From: Neopestalotiopsis rosae
Taxonomy: Eukaryota > Ascomycota > Sordariomycetes > Amphisphaeriales > Sporocadaceae
Reading direction: 5' to 3'
NCBI GenBank assembly: GCA_023078685.1
Contig: JALGAS010000010.1
Coordinates: 1,054,001 to 1,118,000 of the forward strand
DNA length: 64,000 bases
Positions within the stretch are counted from its first letter, which is position 1, and every line of letters begins with the position of its first letter. This document shows positions 1 to 10,346 of the stretch, piece by piece. The notes below the pieces were generated by a model. That model made no database searches, was not told the DNA's origin, and saw only the letters and a list, made by a program, of their open reading frames with translations. Made by a program: the position numbers and the translations under genes.

Positions 1-1163
1 TATCTGACCGATTAACTCTACGGACGTAACACCAGCGACCTGAAGGACAGGAACCACGGTCTGTGAATTTATTGCCAAGGCCTTCATCGAGTCTGTGATT
101 GGTGACAAAAGACAACAGTACGTTTTGGCTTTTTTGGACGACGACGTCTGCTTGAGAATGCGACCCACCGATATCGGATTTTGATGTCGGCTCGCATTGG
201 CTTGTGCCAGTCCCCTTTGGAGTATGAACCAGGCTGTCTATAGCAGGGTCGAGGAGTTGATCATGTCGGTAACCCACAGCGGAAGATCCTCTCACCTACC
301 GTTCTCATATTCGCCCGTCTGATGATCCCTTCTTGATGATTGGCCGTGAGAAAGGTTGGGAGAAAGGTCAAGTCTGAGTACTGCAAAGTGAAAGTGAATG
401 GTACGTACGCAGCCTGCAGACTGCGAGACCAATGTTATCTCTTCACTCAATGTGCTCAGGAATTCAGGGAATATCCCTTGTACGGAAAATGCCATGCCCA
501 CTTGATGCTGTGTAATAGGACCGATCTCCGCACATTATTAAATCGAGGAAAACTTGAATTAAACAGGGGTCATTCAACGGCTTTACACAAAGTCGTGCTT
601 GAAGTTTCATACTTGTGCTGAATATACATATCCAAGACACAGTTCAGAATCTGCAACTTCTCGCTGACTTGCAAGTGGAGCGCGCCATGTTGGTCATAAT
701 TTGTATAATAGAACTCGTGCTAGGATTGTATAATTTTGAGCCGAGAATGATGTACTTATACTCATAGAGCCTGTTCTTTGGTAAGTCTATTTCAGGAGAG
801 TATGATAAAAGCACCTATTGTAGGTCGACTTTTGGTCACTGATTACACCTCAGTCTGTGAACCCTCACCGCATTATTGTATTAGGTGCTGTCTCGACAAG
901 TATGGGTCTTGATTCGGACTTTCAGCAACACCGTGTGAAAGTGCGTGGTCTTAACCATAGAGGGTGTCAATGTCGCCGGTGTGTTATCGCTTATTTTTGA
1001 CACAATGACGGCAAGACCATCTCCATATGCTGTCTGGTGTTTTGAGGTCACGATTCAGAGGATGTTTACCGTTCAAGGAGAAAGACCACCTCCATTGGGT
1101 ATATCAAGTGCATATTCTGCGGCAAATTATCCGTGGTAATGGAAACACGAAGGCTATCGTAAA
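1..1163. other. intergenic, 3' flank of COG2
   Basis: I see no supportable gene here. Only short overlapping open frames without family motifs are present, and the part after about 600 is AT-rich. It presumably holds the 3' untranslated region of the COG2 gene that ends at 1164. Confidence 0.5.
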
Positions 1164-2060
1164 TCATGTAGTTCGCATGGATTTGAGCGTTTTCAGAGCC
1201 TCTTGCTGTGCATCCATGGACGCATAAATACTCATGAGCTTGAGTAGTCTGTTTTGGCCTGCAGGCCCAGACCGTTTTGCTTCTTTCAATGCTGCTCCGA
1301 GGTCCAACAATAACGTGCTCCGGCACTTGGCCATTCTGTCGGCTGCTTTCTTGACAAAAGGGACATCCCGTCCAATTGTTTCAGCCAGTGTGTCAATCGC
1401 ATTGTACTGTGTTGCGAGGACTGCCAGCTTGCCAACACTGTTTCGTGACACATCTGTGTCGTCGTATTCGTCGTCGTCGTATTCGTCGTCGTCGTCTTCA
1501 CTGTCGTCGCTATCAGGAGCCGCGCCACTGACTGCAAGCCGGCTCTCTAGCGACTCTAGCTTGTCGTTGAGCTCAAGTAGCCTGCGTCCTGCCTCGATTT
1601 CTTTCCGCGTGTCTCTGAGCTCGACATTGAGAGCTTTGGCTTCCTGGCCTCGATCTGCGACCTTGGTCTTCACCTCGTCAACCGCCCTTTTGAAGCCCAA
1701 CAGCCCGACTCGCACATCCTCTACTCGCTCGTCGCCTCCCTTTAGCTCGCTGCCCAGGCTGAGGAAACTAGTGTAGTTGGCATTTACCAACTCTAGAAGC
1801 TCGGAAGAGATTGCTTCACTGCGCTCTCTCAAGTCTGAGCGAAGATCCTCGAGGGTCTGGTGTCGGGACGGAAGCGAAGAGAGATACTCTGCGGCATCGA
1901 AATCGGCAGCAAGGAAGTCGCTGCGTGGAAGGGCCGTTGGAAAGGGGAGCGCTGTGGCATCGTCATCTTCCGTGTCTGACGACGAGCTCGAGGGAAGATT
2001 GAACGTCCTCGAGGGTGCAGGCGCCGACGGCGACAGAGGTGTAGAGGTCTGCGGTGGCAT
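1164..2060 (-). CDS. COG2: Conserved oligomeric Golgi complex subunit 2 (COG2)
   Basis: Single-exon gene for about 298 aa. The N-terminus is a Ser/Pro-rich, acidic disordered stretch. It is followed by the COG2 signature: an LPRSDFLAADFDAAEYLSSL-like segment, then a long amphipathic coiled coil (DLRSDLRERSEAISSELLEL, FKRAVDEVKTKVADR). A poly-Asp/Glu/Tyr insert follows (encoded by a cgt/cgtatt repeat near 1455-1500), then a second helical part with SLPSRHQTL- and VPFVKKAADRM-type segments. COG2 is a lobe A subunit of the COG tethering complex, which captures retrograde intra-Golgi vesicles. The length fits fungal COG2, which is much shorter than the metazoan protein. I chose the ATG at 2058-2060 (MPPQTS); an in-frame ATG 66 bp upstream would add 22 residues with no conserved features. 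The gene is divergent to hapX. Confidence 0.85.
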   Translation of the reverse strand: MPPQTSTPLSPSAPAPSRTFNLPSSSSSDTEDDDATALPFPTALPRSDFLAADFDAAEYLSSLPSRHQTLEDLRSDLRERSEAISSELLELVNANYTSFLSLGSELKGGDERVEDVRVGLLGFKRAVDEVKTKVADRGQEAKALNVELRDTRKEIEAGRRLLELNDKLESLESRLAVSGAAPDSDDSEDDDDEYDDDEYDDTDVSRNSVGKLAVLATQYNAIDTLAETIGRDVPFVKKAADRMAKCRSTLLLDLGAALKEAKRSGPAGQNRLLKLMSIYASMDAQQEALKTLKSMRTT

Positions 2061-3828
2061 CGTAAATGCTGTCGTTCGGAGGGCCGAGCTGGGCGACAAC
2101 CGGACTTCAAATGCCTGGATGAGCAACGACTGCGTCCTGCACCAGTGTGCCTAGGTAGGCTGGTAGATGATGCAAAGTGTGGGGTTGATGCCAGGTGGGT
2201 TGGGTTGATGCTAGCTGACCAGTGGCATCCAAAGGCGGCAGTTGACGGCGATCTTGGTCCACCCCGCGAGCAGTGCTGTGAGATTTGGACGCGCGTATCT
2301 AGGCTTCTTGGCTGTATGTGTCAGCATGCACAGGCTTGACAAAGCATCTTATGAAGAATGATTTAGATATCAAGGACACCTCGTTATCAACACGCTGCTC
2401 CATGCAATAGGATATAAAGGTTCGGGTTGAAGCTACGTTGACATTTTGGATGGGAGCCAGCAATGGCGGTAGGTGGTAACAACTTACCGACCTGAATGAC
2501 ACTGACCTTAAACCTCAGCTTCCAGGGGATCCACCGCCCAGTGACCAGTGACCACTGCCCACTGAGACCGACCGATCGACCGACCGAACGACCACATGGC
2601 CAAGGCACCAACAACACCGCTAACCAGGACCAGTGCAGCAGCAGAAGTCAATGCTCACCTCTGGATTCCCGACCTCGCGTGATGCTCACCTGTTGCTAAA
2701 TTAAAAATAAGAACTCCAAGTTCCCCAAGACGGTGCTTGCGAGGCCCCAATAGGTTAGGGCCTCCGCCTCGAATTCTGTCCGCGGCGTCCGCCCGCTCAA
2801 CGCCTGCTGTTCAGGGCCTCGTTCTCAACCCCAGCTCGGCGCACCGAACGGCGTTAGTAGCAGTGTCGGGTACATCGTAAGCTGGGCACACTGGCACTTT
2901 CTGGTGTGTCTGACACTTAAAGCAAGCGTCGACTCCGGTCTCGCTCCTGGCCATTTACCACTCTGCTGGCACGTCCAACGTCGATTAATCCGAGTGTGCC
3001 CGATCGTCTGCCTGCGGCTCTCCACTCGTCTGAGCACTTTGCGCAAATTTTCAGTTGACGAATACGGATCATCCCTTGACCGGCGCGCCATGTGGGCACT
3101 CGGTTGAGGGATCCTGGCATTATCTTATCAATCTGATCAGTCCATCTCTGATCAATTCCATCTCTGCCTCATCCCACACCTACCGGACCCCCCCTTCTGC
3201 CCGCTATCGTCTCCGGCACAGCGGCATAAGGGCCTGCAAAGTCTGCGTGAGGCCTTGGCAAGATATTAATATAAGGCCTCGACTGCCCGTTCTTGCGTAA
3301 TCTCTCTCTTTTGCCCCTGTTCTCGCTTTTACGAAATCAAACGTTGTCTATCTTGACGCACACCACGGAAGGGACGCAAAGCACAGCCACCCCGACCCCG
3401 TGCCAGATTCAGATCATCGTGTCTGGACTGCAACACGTCCCGGGCACTCGGCCGAGGACACTGGACACTCTCGGAGCTTAGTCCCCTAGTAGTCTCGCCC
3501 ACAATCTGATCAATCTGATTATTCTGGTGCAACACCACTAGACACCAAGTCGTCATCGCCAGATCATCTCTCGCTGTCCGCTTATCATTGTGCCAAGCCG
3601 AGGGTTTACTCCTCTGGATTACATTACCGCCAGTCTCTCGCTACTCCAGATCTGTCATTTGGTACCTGCATGTTATCCTGGTTCCCGTGGACACGACTCA
3701 GCTCAAATCCGAAACTCCGGCCCGCCTATCACTCCTGACCTACCTACTCCGGAGTCCGTATATGCACACCAACATAGAGCACACAATTACTCACACTGCA
3801 CACCAAGTGAGGTTGCATTTTAAAGGCC
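2061..3828. promoter_or_regulatory. divergent COG2/hapX promoter and long hapX leader
   Basis: This 1.77-kb non-coding region lies between divergent genes. It contains a GACC-type tetranucleotide run at about 2566-2593, C/T-rich stretches typical of fungal leaders from about 3170 on, several TTATC/GATA-like sites (for example near 3123 and 3586), and upstream ATGs listed separately. No exact ATCWGATAA iron-repressor (SreA-type) box was found by eye. Promoter function is inferred from position only. Confidence 0.5.
3670..3738 (+). promoter_or_regulatory. uORF 1 of hapX leader
   Basis: ATG at 3670 opens a 22-codon frame closed by TGA at 3736-3738, 91 bp before the hapX start. It lies inside the transcript only if transcription starts upstream of 3670, which the C/T-rich leader suggests but does not prove. 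Confidence 0.4.
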
Positions 3829-3869
3829 ATGGCAAGCCCAACCGTTCTCACGCCCTCCATGCGTGCTGA
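3762..3869 (+). promoter_or_regulatory. uORF 2 overlapping the hapX start codon
   Basis: ATG at 3762 opens a 35-codon frame that ends at 3869. It overlaps the hapX ATG (3829) out of frame, so ribosomes that use it cannot initiate at hapX. This would lower HapX translation unless bypassed by leaky scanning. It is one of the last upstream ATGs before the main start. Confidence 0.4.
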
Positions 3870-5592
3870 AAGACCGGGCAAGCTGGCCATTATGCCCGTG
3901 TCATCTGCACCCTCACATGGCTCGGCGATGCATGTATCTCCGAGCTCTGGTGCATCTACGCCGACGTCTGCTAGCGGGCCTCAATTAGCCATGAAGCCCA
4001 CGCCCGGTGGTTCGCATCATGTTCCCTTAGCAAGCATGGCCCCGACACCAGAGCCTCATGCACAACAGCCCAAGGTTGGCATCACCAGCAAGGAATGGGT
4101 GATCCCACCCCGACCCAAGCCAGGAAGGAAGCCGGCCACAGATACTCCTCCCACCAAGCGCAAGGCTCAAAACCGTGCAGCACAGCGGGCTTTCCGAGAA
4201 CGCCGTGCTGCTCGTGTCGGCGAGTTGGAGGAGCAACTCGATGAACAACGTCGCGAGCAAGAGCAGACCGAGTCGGAATTGCACGACCGCATCACTGGCT
4301 TGGACCTCGAAGTATACAACCTTCGGAGTCATTGCTCAACGCTCGAGGCCATGCTAGACAAGGAGCGCAAGGAACGAGAGATGCTCACAAATGAACTTGA
4401 AGCCACTCGAAGACAACTTCGAGATGAAAGGGCGAGCGTGTCATCCCGTCACGCTAGCCTTCCAGGCTTGCACGCTGCACTCTCACAGCATCACACCCCT
4501 CGGAGCAGCATTGCCAGCACCCACTCCAACCACAGGAACTCGACTTTTGCTATATCCCAGCTTATCAGTCCACCGAACCCCTCGGAGCTGGGAAGATCCA
4601 ACGAGGGAAGATCCCACGAATCTAGTTGTGACCGCTGTGACGCGAATGGTCCATGTGCATGCATAGAGGATGTCCTTGCCCACGCTGGGCCTGTGGCGGA
4701 TTGCGGCAACTGTAGCCTCGGATCAAGGTGCGAATGCCTCGAAGCCGCTCTGAACACATCAACCAATACAGACTCAGACCTGAAGCGAAGACACTCCTCC
4801 ATCTCGCCACTCGAACCAGAGGAAAAGAGACAGAGACAAAACCACGATGAGAACGAGATCGACTTCACTGCCATGTTTTCCCGTAAAAGGACGACGGCCG
4901 TGGTTGAACCTGCCCCAGAACCAGTACAGCAACAGACCAACATGATGCCACCCCGCGACTCTTGCGGCTTCTGTACAGAGGGTACTTATTGTATGTGTGC
5001 AGAGGCAGCTGCCGCCGAATCACAACTTGCACCCATCGGATCACAGGTACAGACTCCCCCACCAGACTCAGACAATGACATGGGCCCCATTGCTATGGAG
5101 TTCACAGCAACAGGAGCAGTCAAGCTCCCTCGTCTGTCCAGCCTGAATCGTTCCAAGGCACCTGCCAACAAGGCTGGTGGTTGTGGACCCGGCGGCCCCG
5201 GCACTTGCGCTCAGTGTATCATGGACCCCAAGGCAGGACTCTTCTGTCGCAGCCTCGCTGCCACACTTGGTAGCTCAGGCAGCAGCTCCAAAGCCGCAGG
5301 TGGCTGCTGTGGTGGTTCTGCTGGTGGTGGCGGCTGCTGCAAGTCAAAGCCGGCTGCCGCCAGCCCAAACATTGGTCTGTCTGTGGCTGATGCATACAAG
5401 ACCCTGTCGAGCCATCGTAACTTTGACAAGGCATCAGATGACATTGCCTCTTGGCTTCCCAAACTGCGTGCTGTGCCGAGGCCACAAGAGGTCGGCGAGA
5501 GCAATGCTAGACGGTCTCATATCGAAGTCGAAACAGCAAGCATAATGAGTGTACTCAAGGGATTTGACGTCAGGTTTGGAAGAGAGCCTTAG
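3829..5592 (+). CDS. hapX: HapX-type bZIP iron-response regulator
   Basis: Single-exon gene, 587 aa. Residues 86-102 (SKEWVIPPRPKPGRKP) form the Hap4-like segment that docks on the CCAAT-binding complex. Residues 111-126 are the bZIP basic region (RKAQNRAAQRAFRERR), followed by a leucine-zipper/coiled coil to about 200. Four cysteine-rich regions follow: CDRC..CAC at 267-278, CGNC..CEC at 292-303, CGFC..CMC at 379-390, and CGPGGPGTCAQC..C at 452-473. A Gly-Cys-rich stretch with two CC pairs (about 492-504) comes next. HapX is a nuclear factor that represses iron-consuming pathways under iron starvation and activates iron storage under excess; the Cys-rich regions are the iron/Fe-S sensing elements. 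The conserved C-terminal end is present (VLKGFDVRFGREP). The long leader with overlapping uORFs suggests translational control. Confidence 0.93.
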   Translation: MASPTVLTPSMRAERPGKLAIMPVSSAPSHGSAMHVSPSSGASTPTSASGPQLAMKPTPGGSHHVPLASMAPTPEPHAQQPKVGITSKEWVIPPRPKPGRKPATDTPPTKRKAQNRAAQRAFRERRAARVGELEEQLDEQRREQEQTESELHDRITGLDLEVYNLRSHCSTLEAMLDKERKEREMLTNELEATRRQLRDERASVSSRHASLPGLHAALSQHHTPRSSIASTHSNHRNSTFAISQLISPPNPSELGRSNEGRSHESSCDRCDANGPCACIEDVLAHAGPVADCGNCSLGSRCECLEAALNTSTNTDSDLKRRHSSISPLEPEEKRQRQNHDENEIDFTAMFSRKRTTAVVEPAPEPVQQQTNMMPPRDSCGFCTEGTYCMCAEAAAAESQLAPIGSQVQTPPPDSDNDMGPIAMEFTATGAVKLPRLSSLNRSKAPANKAGGCGPGGPGTCAQCIMDPKAGLFCRSLAATLGSSGSSSKAAGGCCGGSAGGGGCCKSKPAAASPNIGLSVADAYKTLSSHRNFDKASDDIASWLPKLRAVPRPQEVGESNARRSHIEVETASIMSVLKGFDVRFGREP

Positions 5593-6122
5593 ACGAGCTA
5601 ATGGTTTGCCATTTGTAAACATTTTTCAACGGGCCCATGTAAATACCCTACTGGGAAGGCATTAAAAAGGGGATTGGATCGGACTTTACGGCTTGGGGAG
5701 GCAAAGACCTGTTTTTGTTTTCATTCTTACGGCGTTTATAAGGACATACCAGCACCAAAGAGTGCACGCATGGAGATCATGAGACGAAGACTAGAAGAGG
5801 AGTCATAAGGCAGCACAGCGCCAGTAAGACGTGTGAAATCATATATCTTTTAGTTTGGAATACGATACTACAGCTGCCCACGTTCATGGTATATTCAACT
5901 TACGTGACTTTACGAGTTTGTGGATCAGGTTTGCGTACACACGAGGCCTAGGTCTTGCAAGCCTTAGTAGCTCCCACAGTTGGATATTGCGTCATGATTA
6001 AATGGTGTTATGTCGGGAGGTATATTGATTACTCGAACGAGTATGACAACGTAACAGCTATACGAACGCAGATTTGGAATAAACCACAAAGCCTGAAAAC
6101 AAAGATGACAAGAGGCCTATTC
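5593..6122. other. intergenic between convergent genes
   Basis: This stretch holds the 3' ends of hapX and of the convergent gene at 6123-7182. It is AT-rich, and I see no gene or RNA. Confidence 0.5.
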
Positions 6123-7182
6123 TCAAACGGCGGTACTAGATCCACTGCTGCTGGTAACGGACGAGGTATCGCTATCGTAGTCCAACTTCTTCTTTCTGCT
6201 GAACAGGTTCTTGAGCCAGCCGAACCGGAAAAAGCCACCAGTGATGCGCTTTTTGTGTCTAAGCTTGATGACCTTCGGCCCGTGACAGAAGCATGAGCAC
6301 TAGAGAAACTCGTTGTTAGTATCTTCTTTTCGTTTACCAGCGGCATATCAGGTTTTTGTTTGCGTCGGGACCTTGCCATCGCAACAACGTTGCAAGATGC
6401 TGGGCAGTGGCCCAGTGCAGGATGCGACGTTCATATCTTTCAAGGTCCAGTTCAAGAATGGAGTATATAAATGGAAATGGGGAATGTACTCTTCCGCATC
6501 CACAGCAGCCCTTCTTAGGTTTCCCACCAAACCAGCGAGGTGGCGATGGTGGCATCGGCATTCTCGGGTGCATCGGCGGCCCCGGTCTAACACCCGGTGC
6601 CATGGCCGGCGGCGGCATCATCGGAGGCGCGCCGGGCTTCTCCAGTTGGATAGTCAGGTCGACGGTCGCGTGGTAGAGTTGATCCAGGTTCTTGATGAGG
6701 TCGGTGAATTGCCATGACTTCTTGCCCGCCGCGAACCAGAGGTTCTGGGCCTCGAGGGCGAAATCGAACTCCTCGTCGCCATCGGCGCCGTCTTCCTTGA
6801 CGTCCTCGCCAAGCTTGTCCGTCTTCTGGGTCTTCTTTGGCGTCTCCGGCTCACGAGTGAGTACGAGTCTGGGGTCGAGACGGATGAGCACCTTGCGCAC
6901 CGTCTGCGGGGTGACGCTGCTCTCCATTGTCTGCTCCTCGTCCTGATCGATGATGATCCGCCTGGGCGGCAGGTACCCGTCCAGCCGCCTGGCCCGGAAC
7001 TCGAGCGACTCCCAGGTCACGTCGAGCATGGGAGGCGGCGAAGCGATGTTGTAGGACTTCTCGAGGTTGATCAGGCGGGCGTCGATGTTCTCCAGGGTGA
7101 CCTCGAAAAAGCCTTTGGCGATCTCGATACCCCTGTGACCCTCCAGGCCGGCCACCTTTTGGACGAAGAGATGCTTAGCCAT
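6123..7182 (-). CDS. uncharacterised Pro/Cys-rich protein (two exons)
   Basis: I do not recognise the family. Exon 1 is 7182-6490 and exon 2 is 6299-6123; the intron at 6489-6300 (190 bp, GTACAT...CTCTAG) joins them in phase 0 for a 289-aa protein. Without splicing, translation would run into an unrelated low-quality tail. The protein has an ordered N-terminal half (MAKHLFVQKVAGLEGHRGIE...), an acidic/Lys linker, a W-rich helix (AQNLWFAAGKKSWQFTDLI), and a proline-methionine-rich stretch (PPMMPPPAMAP...). Next is a cysteine cluster formed across the splice junction (KGCCGCGR | CSCFCHG), then a basic patch (KLRHKKR, FSRKKK) and a Ser-rich tail. The Cys cluster next to basic residues would suit palmitoylation or metal binding; this is inference. 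The start at 7182 (MAKHLF) was preferred over an in-frame ATG 72 bp upstream. Confidence 0.7.
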
Positions 7183-8433
7183 GATTGTTGTTTCTACCTT
7201 TCTGTGAAACTGGGACCGCTTCGTTACTGGCTTGGACGAGACTGCGTGTAACAATTGGAGAAGAATTTCCGACCGTCTCTTCTAAGAAAGAAAAAAGGGA
7301 AAAGACCGCAAAGTACAGGCAAAGCAGGGCGTGAGCGACTTATATGGTGACAAGACATCTTTATCGGTAAGGCTCTGCAACCACGTCTTCCTATTCGTGA
7401 ACCCCTCGGGCGCAACGCGACAATCTGGGCTTGCCGAGATCCATTTTCGCGCAAATACACAAAAGTCCGTGGCATGAGGACGACCTGTCAGACGCGCAAT
7501 GAAGTTATACCGGTATCTGCAGGTGATATGCCGGGCTGAAAAGAAATGGTCTGTCACCCCGCTTGTCTGTATGGCTTTTTTTCATTTCGGTGAACTTAGA
7601 TCGTCCACGTTGGCGCGCATGCATGAGCGTGGTAGCATCAAACCAGTGGGAGTCGTGTATCGCTTAAAAGATTCATGCAAGGCTGGGAGCTAGACAGTCT
7701 AATGGCGGATGACGGCAGCTGAAGTGCGTGCAACTATTGCTTGTGTTTCGTTCTATCGGAGCGCTGCTGACTTGCGTCTGCAGAAATCAAGGCGGCAGTG
7801 CATGATGGATTGATTATAGTCGAATCAGATATTGTAATGTGCAGCTCGTTTAACCCACTTACGTCGCGCGGCAGGAGTGGCTGGCCAAAGACCTTTTGTA
7901 AACCAATCGACCTCACTTCGTTGAGCTCTGATCACGATGTCACGGCAGATTGGGGGGTGCAGTTGGGGTCCAGGCGGTATAATGACATGGGTGCGATTGT
8001 ATATATGGTCCGCGCCACAGCCTGACGGCATGAGAAGAAAGCTCTCACGGAAAACATCAAGTTTGAGGCTGATTAAGTCTAACAGAATGGAGTGGTTCTC
8101 GAGTCGATACCATCATAGGTGATGACCAATCAACCCACAACCAAAATATGAGACAGCATAAAGCCCAGCGACACCTTTATTGAGCCAACAACTTTGCTTA
8201 TCCTGACATGCCATTCAAAATCACGAGTCAATGACTCGCGAAAGCTCATCACGATACGGATTCGCATCGTTACACTGCAGCCTGATAGGCCAGAAGAGAA
8301 ATAGAAGAGAAATGTTCAATTGACAGACTCGACTGAGCAAGAAATATATACATTGAAGACGCAAGGCTCTGACTCGGGTTACAACCACGACACCCTTCAC
8401 TATGCAGCCTTGTTAAGGATGACTGCAGGGTCT
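7183..8433. other. intergenic
   Basis: I see no convincing gene in these 1.25 kb. The part near 7260-7320 is probably the leader of the 6123-7182 gene. Short open frames on both strands lack motifs and codon bias. Confidence 0.5.
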
Positions 8434-9237
8434 TTAAGAGCTCATGGCTGGCACGGTGATCTTCTCAATGTACCACTGCAGAAATAGTCAGTATAAACAC
8501 TCTTACGGAGTAAAGTTTCCATGATAACTTACAGTCTTACCACCGTCAGAGGTGGAAGGAGTAGTGTACTCGGCACCGTACTCGGCGTAAATGGTCTCGC
8601 CCCAGCTGGCGTCGGCAGCCTTGAGGACAATGGTGGTGTTGACATAGTACTGGGGCTCAATGGTGCCGCTGCCGTCGACGCCGTTGTAGTCCTGCAGCTC
8701 AATGGCCGTGTTCCAGAGGTTGGACTGCTGCTTGGAGACCTTGGTATAGGTCGAGAGCACGTCGCCCGTGACGGCGTCGGTCATGGTCTGCGTCCACGAG
8801 TACGTCGACGTGTCGGTCAGCTCGTAGTTGAAGATGACGCCGTTTTCGTAGTTGACGTCGGCGGTGCGCTCGTCGCCCACGAACTGCGTCGTCGCGCCCG
8901 ACGTGTCGAGGCCGTAGACCTCGCTCGAGATGCACCACGTCGTGTCGGCGCTGCTGCCGCTGCACTCGCTCTGGCCCGCCGGGTACGAGCCCACGATGGA
9001 CTGGATGAGGTCGTAGCCGTCGCCGTTGACGCCGACGCCGATCCAGGCAAACATGTAGCCGCCCTGGTCCTGGGGCATCTTGCCGGGGTACATGGTGGAT
9101 GTGGTCGAGATGATCTCGGAGCTGGTCTCTTGGAAACCGACAATGGGACCCCAGCTCACATCACGTCTGCCCAGTCTTGGGTGAGAGGCGGCAGCTGCCG
9201 TGGCGGCAAAGAGACCGACTGATGCCTTGACGTGCAT
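8434..9237 (-). CDS. small secreted protein (two exons)
   Basis: Exon 1 is 9237-8533 and exon 2 is 8475-8434. The 57-bp intron has a consensus GTAAGT donor and a CTGCAG acceptor, joined in phase 0, giving 248 aa that end in WYIEKITVPAMSS. The N-terminus is a typical signal peptide (hydrophobic core VGLFAATAAAA, about residues 6-18). It is followed by a dibasic site (RLGRRD) that could be a Kex2 cleavage site. The mature part is rich in Tyr, Thr, Ser and Gly with few Cys (SECSGSS, TTWCISSEV), as in secreted beta-sandwich proteins. I do not recognise a catalytic signature; an eqolisin- or lectin-like fold is only a guess. Codon use is strongly GC-ending in the central part. It is probably an extracellular protein, perhaps an effector or cell-wall component. 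Confidence 0.75.
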
Positions 9238-10346
9238 AATGATTGTATGTAAAGAGATTTTGTAGTATATACAGAAAAGAATGGAATGGAAAATATAGTA
9301 CTTCTGACTTCCAGAGGCAGAATATTTTCAGAAACGAAAGACTTGGTGATATTGGACTGTTTTCCACGTTACATTGCAACGGGAATCATGTCGATTTAAA
9401 AGAGTCGCCTTGATGACCCTGGACGGCATCGTGGCTCCGCCGACTGACCAGAAAGAAAGTCGATTGTCACGAAAACGGATCGCGCCGTGACAGACTGACA
9501 GAACTGACAGGGTGTAGAAGTGGAATCGCATCACTGGCGGATCCCCCATATTTTGTATGAAACAAACGACACCCCACAGTGACCGGGATGGTCTGTCCAC
9601 TCCAAGCTTAATTCCACTCGATTGTTCCCAAGAACCCGGGTCGCTTGCCTCCGTCATATTAAACCCCCTTCTTCACATATATGAAGTTTTGAATATTCGC
9701 AAACAAGACAAAGCTTGCGACATTGAATACGAGCTGGCCAATGTGGGTGTCGAGCGCGAGTCCTGACACTGCCAAAATGCTAGTGTGCGGCAGTTGGATG
9801 ATAAGTGTGGTGGATGCTCATGCTGGAGAAGCAGGGAGGTCCCTTACCGGCAAAGGCGCCCACTTACCGGAAATTGCCAGAAAAGCTTCGCATCCCTTAC
9901 TTGAGTAAAGATTGCTTGATTGAAGTCGGAATACCTAGTTATGATCATTCCATCGTCATGTCCAGAGTATACCCAAGGCCATGTTTGATTGCGAACCTTC
10001 TTCGGATATCGCAAGCTGTGTAACGCTGTTTGGATGGAAGAATTATACGATCACAATCCTCAAATACCAAAAGAGATTGGATTTTTGCAATGGATGAGAC
10101 ATTTTGGTGTTTTCACACATGGAGTAGAGAAATGACTTTAGCTCCGCAATCGGCTAGCTACCTAGAATTATTCTCCGATACATTAATCTTCAGGCGCAGG
10201 TAATCAGATACTTTTATGACAGTATAGTAAGGCAATGGAGTTTTAACTCGTATCATACTCGTCCAAGTATTTCATGATTCAAATTTCGTAGAGCAAAGGC
10301 TCATGAGGAGGGCCTTGGGCGGAGGGCCTTGGGCGGAGGCAATCCA
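9238..10346. other. intergenic, AT-rich
   Basis: This is the upstream region of the secreted-protein gene. It contains one perfect 14-bp tandem duplication (ggagggccttgggc at 10307-10320 and 10321-10334). No gene is visible. Confidence 0.5.

Noticed and set aside
1234..1776. Plus-strand 180-codon Ser-rich frame
   Set aside because: Antisense shadow of the COG2 coiled-coil and acidic repeat; no motifs.
8521..9222. Plus-strand 233-codon frame opposite the secreted-protein gene
   Set aside because: GC3-rich antisense shadow (Arg/Val/Ala-rich). The minus strand has the signal peptide and splice sites.
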